DNA of 64,000 nucleotides from Beijerinckiaceae bacterium (lineage in GTDB: Bacteria; Pseudomonadota; Alphaproteobacteria; Rhizobiales; Beijerinckiaceae). The notes beneath the pieces are model-generated. The model was not told where the DNA came from. It ran no database searches and worked only from the letters and a program-made list of their open reading frames with translations. Numbering within the stretch: the stretch's first letter is position 1; every line of letters begins with the position of its first letter. The stretch spans positions 4,296-68,295 of the forward strand of contig JALJOM010000003.1 in the NCBI GenBank assembly GCA_024304885.1, given 5' to 3'. Below are positions 25,408-33,800 of this stretch, piece after piece. Made by a program: the position numbers and the translations under genes.

Positions 25408-25845
25408 ATGAAGAACGCTTCATCGACGAAGGAACCGCCGCCCCTGTCGATCTCGACCGACAAGGTTTGCTATGTCATCGTCAAGGCGCGCGAATTCGAC
25501 GTCAAGGCCGCGGTGACGGATCCGGGGGATTCCTCCAATGCGTCCGACGATGCGATGGTATCCGTCCTCGAGGATCACGGTGACGATCCCGTAGGCTACG
25601 AGCTCAGGGCGGCCATCTCCGCGATGAACGAGGACGAGCAGATCGATCTCGTCGCGCTCGCCTGGCTCGGCCGCGGCGACGGCTCGATCGACGAGTGGGA
25701 CGAACTGCGCAGCGAGGCGACAAGGGCCCACAATCAGCGCACGGCCTCCTATCTCCTCGGCATCCCGCTGCTCGCAGATTATCTCGAGGAGGGGCTGTCC
25801 CAGTTCGGCCGCTCCTGCGAGGACTTCGAGATGGGACATCTCTGA
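25408..25845 (+). CDS. DUF3775 domain-containing protein
   Basis: This 145-residue acidic soluble protein contains the DUF3775 region: LSISTDKVCYVIVKAREFDVK, then LRAAISAMNEDEQIDLVALAWLGRGD and SYLLGIPLLADYLEEGL. The family is common in Alphaproteobacteria and has no assigned function. ATG 25408 has GAGG six bases upstream. The TGA stop (25843-25845) opens a family A repeat. Confidence 0.85.
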   Translation: MKNASSTKEPPPLSISTDKVCYVIVKAREFDVKAAVTDPGDSSNASDDAMVSVLEDHGDDPVGYELRAAISAMNEDEQIDLVALAWLGRGDGSIDEWDELRSEATRAHNQRTASYLLGIPLLADYLEEGLSQFGRSCEDFEMGHL

Positions 25846-25938
25846 GCAATTTTCAGCGAAGTGGACACCGGTTCGCGTCGCGATGTCGCTGTTGCGAAAC
25901 ATCGCCAGCGAAGTGCGAAATCGCGATAGCATTACAAA
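25843..25938 (+). repeat. Family A dispersed repeat
   Basis: The element begins TGAGCAATTTTCAGCGAAGTGG and ends GCGAAATCGCGATAG, with an inner copy of CCAGCGAAGTG. It overlaps the stop of the DUF3775 gene and forms the leader of the aldo/keto reductase gene. Confidence 0.8.
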
Positions 25939-25956
25939 AGCCAGGGGTCGCGGGCG

Positions 25957-26979
25957 ATGCTGCATCGCAAGCTCGGCCGTAACGGGCCGGAGGTCTCGGC
26001 GATCGGCCTCGGCTGCATGGGCATGTCGGACCTCTACGGTCCGGCCGACCGCGCCGAGAGCCTCGCAACGCTTCGAGCGGCGCTCGATGCCGGCGTCACC
26101 CTGCTCGACACGGGTGATTTCTACGGCATGGGCCACAACGAGCTCTTGCTCCGCGAGGCCCTTGCCGGCCGCGATCCCGGCTCCGTCAGCGTCAGCGTCA
26201 AGTTCGGCGCGTTGCGCGATCCCGACGGGGCCTGGCTCGGCATGGACTGCCGCCCGGCCGCGGTGAAGAATTTCGCGGCCTACTCCCTGCGTCGGCTCGG
26301 CCGCGATCACATCGATATCTTGCGGCCGGCGCGGCTAGACCCCGCGGTCCCGATCGAGGACACGATCGGCGCCATCGCCGACTTGATCGAGGCCGGGCAT
26401 GTCCGCTTCATCGGCCTCTCGGAGGTCGGCCCGGAGACGATCCGCCGGGCGCACTCCGTCCATCCTATCGCCGACCTCCAGATCGAATATTCGCTCATCT
26501 CGCGCGGGATCGAGGCCGAGATCCTGCCGACCTGCCGCGAGCTCGGGATCGCGATCACGGCCTATGGCGTCTTGTCGCGCGGCCTCATCAGCGGGCACTG
26601 GTCCTCAGCGCGCGAGGGGGAAAGGGACTTTCGCGGGTCGAGCCCGCGCTTCACGGGCGAGAATCTCGCGCGAAACCTCGCGCTCGTCGAACGGCTCCGG
26701 TCGATCGCGGACGGGTTCGGCGCCTCGGTCGCGCAGGTCGCGATCGCCTGGGTCCTCGCTCGAGGGACGGACATTATCCCCCTCGTCGGGGCGCGCCGTC
26801 GCGATCGCCTGGAGGAATCTCTCGGCGCGCTCGACCTCGCGCTCTCCGAGGCCGATCTCGCCGCCCTGGCCGAGGCGGTTCCGGCCGAGGCGGTCGGCGG
26901 AGCCCGCTATGCCGAGGCGCTCATGGCGCATCTCGACAGCGAGCGCCGTGGCGCGGCGAGCCACGCGCAAGGCGGATAG
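25957..26979 (+). CDS. Aldo/keto reductase
   Basis: This 340-residue TIM-barrel oxidoreductase uses NADPH to reduce aldehydes or ketones. It begins KLGRNGPEVSAIGLGCMGMSDLYG, the AKR signature. Catalytic Asp51 and Tyr56 lie in LLDTGDFYG, and Lys82 in VSVKFG. The fourth tetrad position, usually HRxD, reads PARLDP here, as in a known subgroup. The cofactor loop ends IIPLVGARRRDRLEE. The substrate is not predictable. It stands alone behind a family A repeat. Confidence 0.9.
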   Translation: MLHRKLGRNGPEVSAIGLGCMGMSDLYGPADRAESLATLRAALDAGVTLLDTGDFYGMGHNELLLREALAGRDPGSVSVSVKFGALRDPDGAWLGMDCRPAAVKNFAAYSLRRLGRDHIDILRPARLDPAVPIEDTIGAIADLIEAGHVRFIGLSEVGPETIRRAHSVHPIADLQIEYSLISRGIEAEILPTCRELGIAITAYGVLSRGLISGHWSSAREGERDFRGSSPRFTGENLARNLALVERLRSIADGFGASVAQVAIAWVLARGTDIIPLVGARRRDRLEESLGALDLALSEADLAALAEAVPAEAVGGARYAEALMAHLDSERRGAASHAQGG

Positions 26980-27079
26980 TGAATCCCTCCGTCGGATCCC
27001 CGCGAAAACGGGGCCGGACTTTTTTGCGACACGATTTCGTGAGTCGCTGGTGACGTCAATTTTCACGAGGGTGCACAGC

Positions 27080-28567
27080 ATGGAGACCGCAAGCGGCATC
27101 CGAGACCTGTTTCGGTTGCGCTGCGCTGCGCCGGATCGGCGGCAGTGGGCGCGGCCCTGGCCACGTCTCCACGCTCTCCTCGTCACGGCCCTCGTCGCCG
27201 GCGCGTACCTCGGCGCGACGCGAGGCAACGCCGCGCCCGCCCTGGTGATCGACGCGCAGAGCGGCGGCGTGCTCTACGCGAGCGAGGCGACGCTGCCCTG
27301 GTATCCCGCCTCGCTGACCAAGCTGATGACGGCCTATGTCGCGCTCGACGCCGTGCGTGCCCGCAAGATCTCGCTCGATACCCCTCTCGCCGTCTCGGCG
27401 CGGGCGGTCGCGGCGCCGCCCTCGAAGATGGGGTTCAAGCCGGGCACCTTGGTCACGCTCGAGAATGCGTTGAAGATGCTCATGGTGAAGTCGGCGAACG
27501 ACATCGCCGTCACGGTCGCGGAAGGGATCTCGGGCTCGGTCGAGGCCTTCGCGCAGGACATGAACGCGGCCGCAGCGCGCCTCGGCATGAGCCAATCGCA
27601 TTTCGTCACCCCGAACGGCCTGCACGACCCGCGGCACGTGTCGTCCGCGCGCGACATGGCCCTGCTCGCGCAGGCGCTCACCCTCCGATTCCCGGAATAT
27701 GCCGGCCTCTTCTCGATCGAGGCGCTCCGCCTCGGCGACGATATCATCAAGAATCACAACCATATGCTCGGACGCTACCCGGGCGCCGACGGGATGAAGA
27801 CGGGCTTCACCTGTCCCGCCGGGTTCAACCTCGTCGCCAGCGCGACCAGGGACGGGCGCAAGGTGATCGCGGTGGTACTGGGTGCGCCCAAGGTCGAGCT
27901 GCGTACGGTCAGGACCGCTCTGCTCCTCGACCGCGCCTTTGCCGGGATCGACCGTCCCTCCGTCCATGTCACGGCGCTCCCTGCGCCGGCCGGCGGCACA
28001 CCGCCGGATATGCGGCCCGCGATTTGCCGCAAGCCGGCGGCCGCGATCGCGGCCTTCGCCGCCGAGAACGATCGCCTTTCCGGCCCCTTGCTCGCCGCGG
28101 GCGGCGCGACCGACGGCTCGTCCTATGCCGCGACCGCGCTCGCATCCGGCGCACCTATGGCGTCGCGCATCGCGCTCGTGCCTCAGCTCGCCTATGATCC
28201 CGTTCCGGTCTATGTCGGCGCGCCAGAAGGCTATTCCGGCCTGATCGCGCGCGCGCGTCCGGCCCATTCGCCGATCGGCACCGAGGGACCGCCGGAAACG
28301 GTGCAAGCCTATGCCGCGACCGGGCGGTCCCCGCTCCAGGCGGAAGGCTCGCCGCTCGCTCCGGACCATGCCGCGCTGCCCATGAAGGGACAGCGAAAGC
28401 CCATCCGGCAGGGACGGGCGCACAAATCCGTCCCGCGACAGCCGGTCGTGGCGACCATCGGCAAGGGCGACACGCAGGAGAAATCCGTGCCGGCCGCGCC
28501 CTCGCGCGCCAAGAAAGCGGAGACGAAAGCGGCTCCGACGCCGCCCGTCCGCCCGGCGCGCCGCTGA
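27080..28567 (+). CDS. D-alanyl-D-alanine carboxypeptidase (PBP5/DacA family)
   Basis: This periplasmic serine peptidase trims the terminal D-Ala from peptidoglycan pentapeptides. The 495-residue protein has an N-terminal hydrophobic segment (about 30-46), SLTK (S78, K81), SAN (138-140) and KTG (240-242), with PNGLHDP between them. After the catalytic domain come about 230 residues of Ala/Pro/Lys-rich sequence in place of the usual PBP5 C-terminal beta domain and amphipathic anchor. Similar tails are seen in rhizobial homologues. ATG 27080 has GAGG nine bases upstream. It converges on pbpC. Confidence 0.92.
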   Translation: METASGIRDLFRLRCAAPDRRQWARPWPRLHALLVTALVAGAYLGATRGNAAPALVIDAQSGGVLYASEATLPWYPASLTKLMTAYVALDAVRARKISLDTPLAVSARAVAAPPSKMGFKPGTLVTLENALKMLMVKSANDIAVTVAEGISGSVEAFAQDMNAAAARLGMSQSHFVTPNGLHDPRHVSSARDMALLAQALTLRFPEYAGLFSIEALRLGDDIIKNHNHMLGRYPGADGMKTGFTCPAGFNLVASATRDGRKVIAVVLGAPKVELRTVRTALLLDRAFAGIDRPSVHVTALPAPAGGTPPDMRPAICRKPAAAIAAFAAENDRLSGPLLAAGGATDGSSYAATALASGAPMASRIALVPQLAYDPVPVYVGAPEGYSGLIARARPAHSPIGTEGPPETVQAYAATGRSPLQAEGSPLAPDHAALPMKGQRKPIRQGRAHKSVPRQPVVATIGKGDTQEKSVPAAPSRAKKAETKAAPTPPVRPARR

Positions 28568-28643
28568 CCCGAGCCGCCTCTCGGCAGACCGAGACTCGCC
28601 GTAGGGTGAGCGATGACTGTGCCGGCGCCGAGGACGGCGCTTT

Positions 28644-30728
28644 TCATTCGAGCCGCACGACCACGCTGTCGGTCTTGCCCTGCGCATCGATCACCGAGAC
28701 CCTGGTGAAGCCCGCGCCATCTGGCACGAAGGATGCCTGGCGACGCAGCTCGGGCATGCCGACGGGCTCGCCGTTGACGATCCACGTCAAGGGCGGCACC
28801 CCGCCTTCCGCCTTCAGCGCGAGCGGCGCGGCGGCTTCGGCCCGTTCGGTCAGCCCGAGGTCGATCCGCGCGCCGTTTGGCGGAAAGGCGATCTTCAAGG
28901 GCGCGACGATCGCGGCGGCAAAGGTTTTCGGCGTGTCCTTGCGCAAATGGCGAAGCGGCGGTGGAAGGGTCGCGGTGCGGCTCACGAGGCGACCTTGCGG
29001 CGGCTCGGGAAAGCCGCCGGCCGGGCCGAGTCGCGCGAAAGTGTCGAACAGGACGGGTGCCGCGGCCTGGCGCGCGACGAGGCCCGGCACCGCGCCATTG
29101 TCGGGCCGGCCGAGCCAGACCGCGACCGTATGGACCTTGTCGAAGCCGACCGCGAAGGCGTCGCGATAGCCGTAGGACGTGCCGGTCTTGAAGGCGATGC
29201 GGCCCGCGGGCGCGTTCAGGGGCGGCGGCGTACCGCGCAGGATATCGGCGACATACCAGCAGGCGACAGGCTCGCAGAGGCGGCGGGCGTTCAAGGGTGG
29301 GGAGCCGGTATCCCTCGTCTCGACGAGCGCCGGCATGGCTCCGCCCCGCGCCAGGCCGGCGTAGAGGGCGGCGAGATCGCGCAAGGAGATGCCGGCGCCG
29401 CCGAGGCCGACCGCGAGGCCGGGCGCCGATTCGTCGGGCAGGGCGAGACGAACCCCGGCATTGGCGAGCCTAGCCAGGAAATGCGCGGGGCCGATCTCGG
29501 AAAGAAGCGCGACCGCGGGCAGGTTCAGCGAGGCCTGCAAGGCGCGGCGCGCGGTGACCGTGCCTTCGAAGCCGCGGTCGAAGTTTTCCGGCGCATAGGC
29601 GCCGTAGCGGGTCCTTCGGTCGTCGAGAAGCGTCTCGGGATGGGCAACGCCGCTCTCGAAGGCCTGCGCATAGACGAAGGGCTTCAGCGCCGAGCCCGGC
29701 GAGCGGACGGCTTCCGTCATGTCGAGCGCGCCGGCCCGCACCTCGGACAGATAGTCCGCGGCACCGACATGGGCGCGGATCTCGCCGGTCTCGTTGTCGA
29801 GGACGAGGATCGCCGCCGACAGCTTTTCCCCGAGCCGCGCCGCCGCGTCGCGGGCGAGGTTTTCGAGGGAGGCTTGCAGCGCCGCGTCGAGCGTCAGGCG
29901 ATGTATGCCGGCATCCGGCACACGGCGGAGCGCCGCCTCGCTCGCGTGGGGAGCGAGAAGCGGGAAGGGGCGCCGTCCGGTCGGGACCGGCTCGCGCTTC
30001 GCCGCGTCGCGCTCTGCCGATGTGATGATGTCCGCCGCCGCCACGCGGTCGAGCACCTTGTCGCGCGCACGCCGGGCGGCCGCCGGATGAAGATCGGGCC
30101 GACGCGCCTCGGGCGATTGCGGCAAGGCGACGAGAAGCGCGGCCTCGGCGATCGAGAGCCGCTTCGGCTCCTTGCCGAAATAGGCGAAGGTCGCCGCCCT
30201 GATCCCTTCGAGATTGCCGCCATAGGGGGCGAGCCGGAGATAGAGATCGAGCACGCCGGCCTTGCCGAGCTTTCGCTCGAGCAGGACGGCGCGCCCCATC
30301 TGCGCGAGCTTCGCCGAGAGCGAACGATGCTCGCGAGGTTCGGCCAGGCGGGCGACCTGCATGGAGAGAGTCGAGCCGCCCGAGACGATGCGACGCTCGG
30401 AGGCGAATTGCAGCGCGGCCCGGCCGAGCGAGAGAGGATCGACGCCGTGATGCGCATAGAAGCGCCTATCCTCATAGGCGATCAGCATGCGCAAAAAGCG
30501 CGGATCGACGTCGGCGGCCGTGACCGGGAGGCGCCAGCGCCCCACACGCGTCGTGAAGGCGCGTAAGAGAACCTCGTTTCGATCGAGCACGACGACCGAG
30601 GTTTCCTTCGTCGCGGAAAGGTCGAGCGCGCCGAGCGCTCCCGCGATCCGGCTCGCGGCGACGGGAACCGCGAGCCCGAGGCCGGCGATCGCGAGAGCGA
30701 GTGCCAGATACCGGCGGTCTCGGGCCAT
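28644..30728 (-). CDS. pbpC: Penicillin-binding protein 1C, bifunctional glycosyltransferase/transpeptidase
   Basis: This class A PBP polymerises and crosslinks peptidoglycan at the outer face of the inner membrane. The 694-residue protein has an N-terminal membrane anchor (about 6-28), a GT51 domain (AYEDRRFYAHHGVDPL with the catalytic Glu, GGSTLSMQVARL), and a transpeptidase domain with SPGSALKPF and FKTGTSYGYRD. The C-terminal PBP1C domain ends at VRLE. The start has GGGGA nearby, and the longer frame upstream is repeat DNA. It is downstream of the alpha-2-macroglobulin gene on the same strand, the widespread pairing proposed to link envelope breach to repair. Confidence 0.95.
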   Translation of the reverse strand: MARDRRYLALALAIAGLGLAVPVAASRIAGALGALDLSATKETSVVVLDRNEVLLRAFTTRVGRWRLPVTAADVDPRFLRMLIAYEDRRFYAHHGVDPLSLGRAALQFASERRIVSGGSTLSMQVARLAEPREHRSLSAKLAQMGRAVLLERKLGKAGVLDLYLRLAPYGGNLEGIRAATFAYFGKEPKRLSIAEAALLVALPQSPEARRPDLHPAAARRARDKVLDRVAAADIITSAERDAAKREPVPTGRRPFPLLAPHASEAALRRVPDAGIHRLTLDAALQASLENLARDAAARLGEKLSAAILVLDNETGEIRAHVGAADYLSEVRAGALDMTEAVRSPGSALKPFVYAQAFESGVAHPETLLDDRRTRYGAYAPENFDRGFEGTVTARRALQASLNLPAVALLSEIGPAHFLARLANAGVRLALPDESAPGLAVGLGGAGISLRDLAALYAGLARGGAMPALVETRDTGSPPLNARRLCEPVACWYVADILRGTPPPLNAPAGRIAFKTGTSYGYRDAFAVGFDKVHTVAVWLGRPDNGAVPGLVARQAAAPVLFDTFARLGPAGGFPEPPQGRLVSRTATLPPPLRHLRKDTPKTFAAAIVAPLKIAFPPNGARIDLGLTERAEAAAPLALKAEGGVPPLTWIVNGEPVGMPELRRQASFVPDGAGFTRVSVIDAQGKTDSVVVRLE

Positions 30729-30877
30729 CGAGTCGTCCCCACCCCATCCGGTCGCTTCGCGACCACCTTTCCCCTTGCAGGGGAAGGATATCCCCACCCC
30801 ACCCGACCCTTCGGGCCACCCTCCCCTTCGACAAGGGGAGGGATTGCGCCCCTCGGGAAGGGGAGGCGCCCGCGTTG
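30729..30877. repeat. Palindromic GC-rich repeat block between pbpC and the macroglobulin gene
   Basis: The block contains CCCCTTGCAGGGG, GGTCGCTTCGCGACC and CCCTCCCCTTCGACAAGGGGAGGG, each a perfect or near-perfect hairpin of the type seen at 1-1015. It fills the gap between two co-directional genes and could act as an RNA processing or attenuation structure. Confidence 0.7.
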
Positions 30878-33800
30878 CTATTTCCGCTCGGCGATGTCGA
30901 GCGAGCCGAAGCCGGTGCGGCCGAAGCGCTCGGGGCGATACATGTCTTCCACCGTCGCCGCCGGCAGCATGTAGCGACCGGGGGTGACGGCCCGCGCGAT
31001 ATAGGCGACGCTGAAGGTCGCCTTGTCGGCGCCATTGCGGTTGAAGGCCGCGACGAAGCGATCGTCGCGGTACTCCGTATGCGCGGGCTCGACTTGCGAT
31101 TCCAGGAAGCCCAAGCCTTCCGTCGAGCCGCCCTCGTAGAGCGCCGGATTGTCGATCTCGAGCCCCGCCGGCAGGCGATCGACGAGGAGGAGCCGCGCGG
31201 CAGCCGCCTCCAATTCCGTGATGGTGAGGGCGACGACGACGCGATCGTTCTGCTTCAGCGCACCAGGCGCGACCGGCTCGCCCGAGAGGGAGTAATAGGC
31301 GCGCTCGACCTTGTAGCCCTGCTCGGCCGCGGGCTCGGGCTGCAGAGGGCTGCCGGAGGTCCCGAGCACGACCTTGACGGGTGCCTTGCCTTTGTTCTCG
31401 ATCTTGGCCGTGCCGGCGTCGAGCGCCTTCGCGGTCCAGCTCCGATAGAGCGCGCCCTTGTGGGGCGTGCCGTCGATCGTAACGGAAGCTGTCTCGGTCG
31501 AGCCCGCGAGCGCCTCGGCCGCGAGCGTCAGGAAGGCGTTTTCCTGCGTCGTGGTAAGGCTCGTCTTGGCCCGCGCGTCCTCGACGATTCTCACCGCGCG
31601 CTGGATCTCGGCATTCGCCATATCGGTCTCGACCCCGAGCGCGACGAGGGCCGCGCCGTCACGCAGCCGCGAGCCGTAGTCGGCTTGGGAATAGAGCGGA
31701 TTGCCGATCGTGGCGAGGCGCTCCGCGGCCTTGCCGAAGACCGTCGCGGCGCGGGTGCGGTCGCCGAGAAGGGCGAGCGCCGCGGCGAGATGCGCGCGCG
31801 AGAGCGGGCTCTCGAGCCTTTCGATCTTGGTGTCGGCGAGATAGCGCAGATCGCCCATGACGGGGCGGCCGTTGCGCGCGAGCACATAAGCGCCATAGGC
31901 GACGGCGGGACCCTGGCCGGCGCCGATCTCGGAGCTGTTGGCGACGAGGTTGCGAAGCCTTTCGAGGGCTTGGTCCATGGCCTTCTGCGGCACGGCGAAA
32001 TTCGCCTCGCGCGCGCGGGTCAGGAAGTCCGTCGCATAGGAATGGAGCCACATGTCCTCGGCGTCGGAGGCCGACCAGAGCCCGAAGGCGCCGCTCGAAT
32101 CCTGGCGCGAGAGGACGCGCTCGATCGCGCCGCGCACACGCTCGTCCGTATCGGGATCGATCCCGAGATGTGCGACCGTCGCGAGCTTGTTGACATAAAG
32201 GAGCGGCAGGGCGCGGCTGACGACCTGCTCGGTGCAGCCATAGGGGTAGCGGTCGAGCGCCTGGAGGAGCGCGGGGACATCGACGCCGGGGATCGGCGAC
32301 AGCGCGACCGAGACGGCGCCGGTGCCGGCGACGAAATCGGCGAGGAGGTCCTTCGAGACGACGAGGCTCCCGCCTGGCTCGAGGCTGCGTACGCTGCGTC
32401 GATAGAGATCGAGCGTCGCGGGCGCGACGTCGAGCGCGAGGGTCTGGTCCAAGGCGAGACCCTGACCGCTGAGCTTCAGCGCGACCTCGGCGCGCCCGAT
32501 CCCTTTGGCAGAGACGGGAATCGTGAGTGCCTTGCGGGCCTTGGCCTCGAGCTTCACCTTGCGGTGCAAGGCGTCCGGCGCGACGGCGAGGCCCCCTTTC
32601 ACGTCGATATCGAGGGTATAGTCCCCGGCCGGGCCTTCGACATTGTCGATCTGGACATGGAAGCGCGATTGGTCGCCCACAGAGAGGAAGCGCGGCGCGG
32701 TCGCCTGCACGACGATGCGATCACGGACGATCACGTCCTTCGTCGCGGCGCCGGCCCGGGTCTTGCCCCAGGCGAGCGCCATGACCCGGATCGTGCCGTT
32801 GAAGGCCGGCAGGTCGAACGAGACCTTGGCCTTGCCGTCGCTGCCGACCTTCACGATCCCGGAAAAGAGCGCGAGCGGCTCCTGCGTCGGCTTCTCCGCG
32901 CCGATGCTGGCGCCCTCGTCCCCACCCGAGCGGATCGCGCCGCGCGTGCCCTGCATCCCGTCGATCAGGAATCCATAGAGGTCGCGGATCTCCGCGGAGA
33001 GGAGACGCTGGCCGAAGAAATAGCTCGCCGGGTCCGGCCATTCGTAATCGGTGAGGTTGAGGATCCCGACATCGACCGCGGCCACCACTACGCGGGCCTC
33101 CTCGCCCGAGCCGACGCCCTTGATCTCGACCGGGACCGCAAGCGGCCGGCGCGGGCGCGCCTTCTCGGGGACCGGCAGCGCGACCTCGAGCTTGTGGGCG
33201 TCTGCGTCGATCGAGAACCAGGACAGGCCGATCGCGCGGCCGGGCATCCGCCGCGCCGCAGAATCGAGCGGGCGATGCGCGAGCACGACGACATAGGCGC
33301 TCGTGCCCCAGTCGCGCGAAACGGTGAGCGTCTTCGTCGTCTCGCCTTCCTTCAGGTCTAGAAGGGTCACCTCGGCCAAGGTGTCGCCGAGGATCGCGAG
33401 CGTCGCGGTGCCGGCAAAGCGCGAATTGATGCGAAGCCGCATCGTGTCGCCCGCCGCATAGGCCTTCTTGTCGAGCCCGACCTCGAGCAGATCGGGCGTC
33501 TCGGCGCTCGCGGTGCCCGACCAGCCGCTCTCGAAGGTCACGCTCGTCGGCATGTCGCCCGCGGTCTCGCTCGCGACGTCGAGTCGATAGCTGCCGAGAC
33601 CGACGATCGCGGAAATCTTCGCGGGCGCCTCGGCCGAGAGATCGACCTTGCCGGTCGCGACCCGTTTCGAGGACTTGACCCGCTCGAAGGACCAGCGTCC
33701 GTCGGCGCGATACCATTGGTAGTCGCTCTCGACCTTGTAGAGCGACCAGGTCACGCCCTTGCGCGCGAGGCGCTTTCCGGCGGGCCCGACCGCGATCACG

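Noticed and set aside
28947-30566. 539-codon + strand frame over pbpC
   Set aside because: The opposite strand encodes PBP1C with intact catalytic motifs, so this frame is an artefact of high GC content.
30701-33361. Very long open frame (886 codons) on the + strand antisense to the macroglobulin gene
   Set aside because: It is the GC-rich complement of a clear 1736-residue coding sequence. Its translation is Arg/Asp/Gly-biased with no family resemblance.
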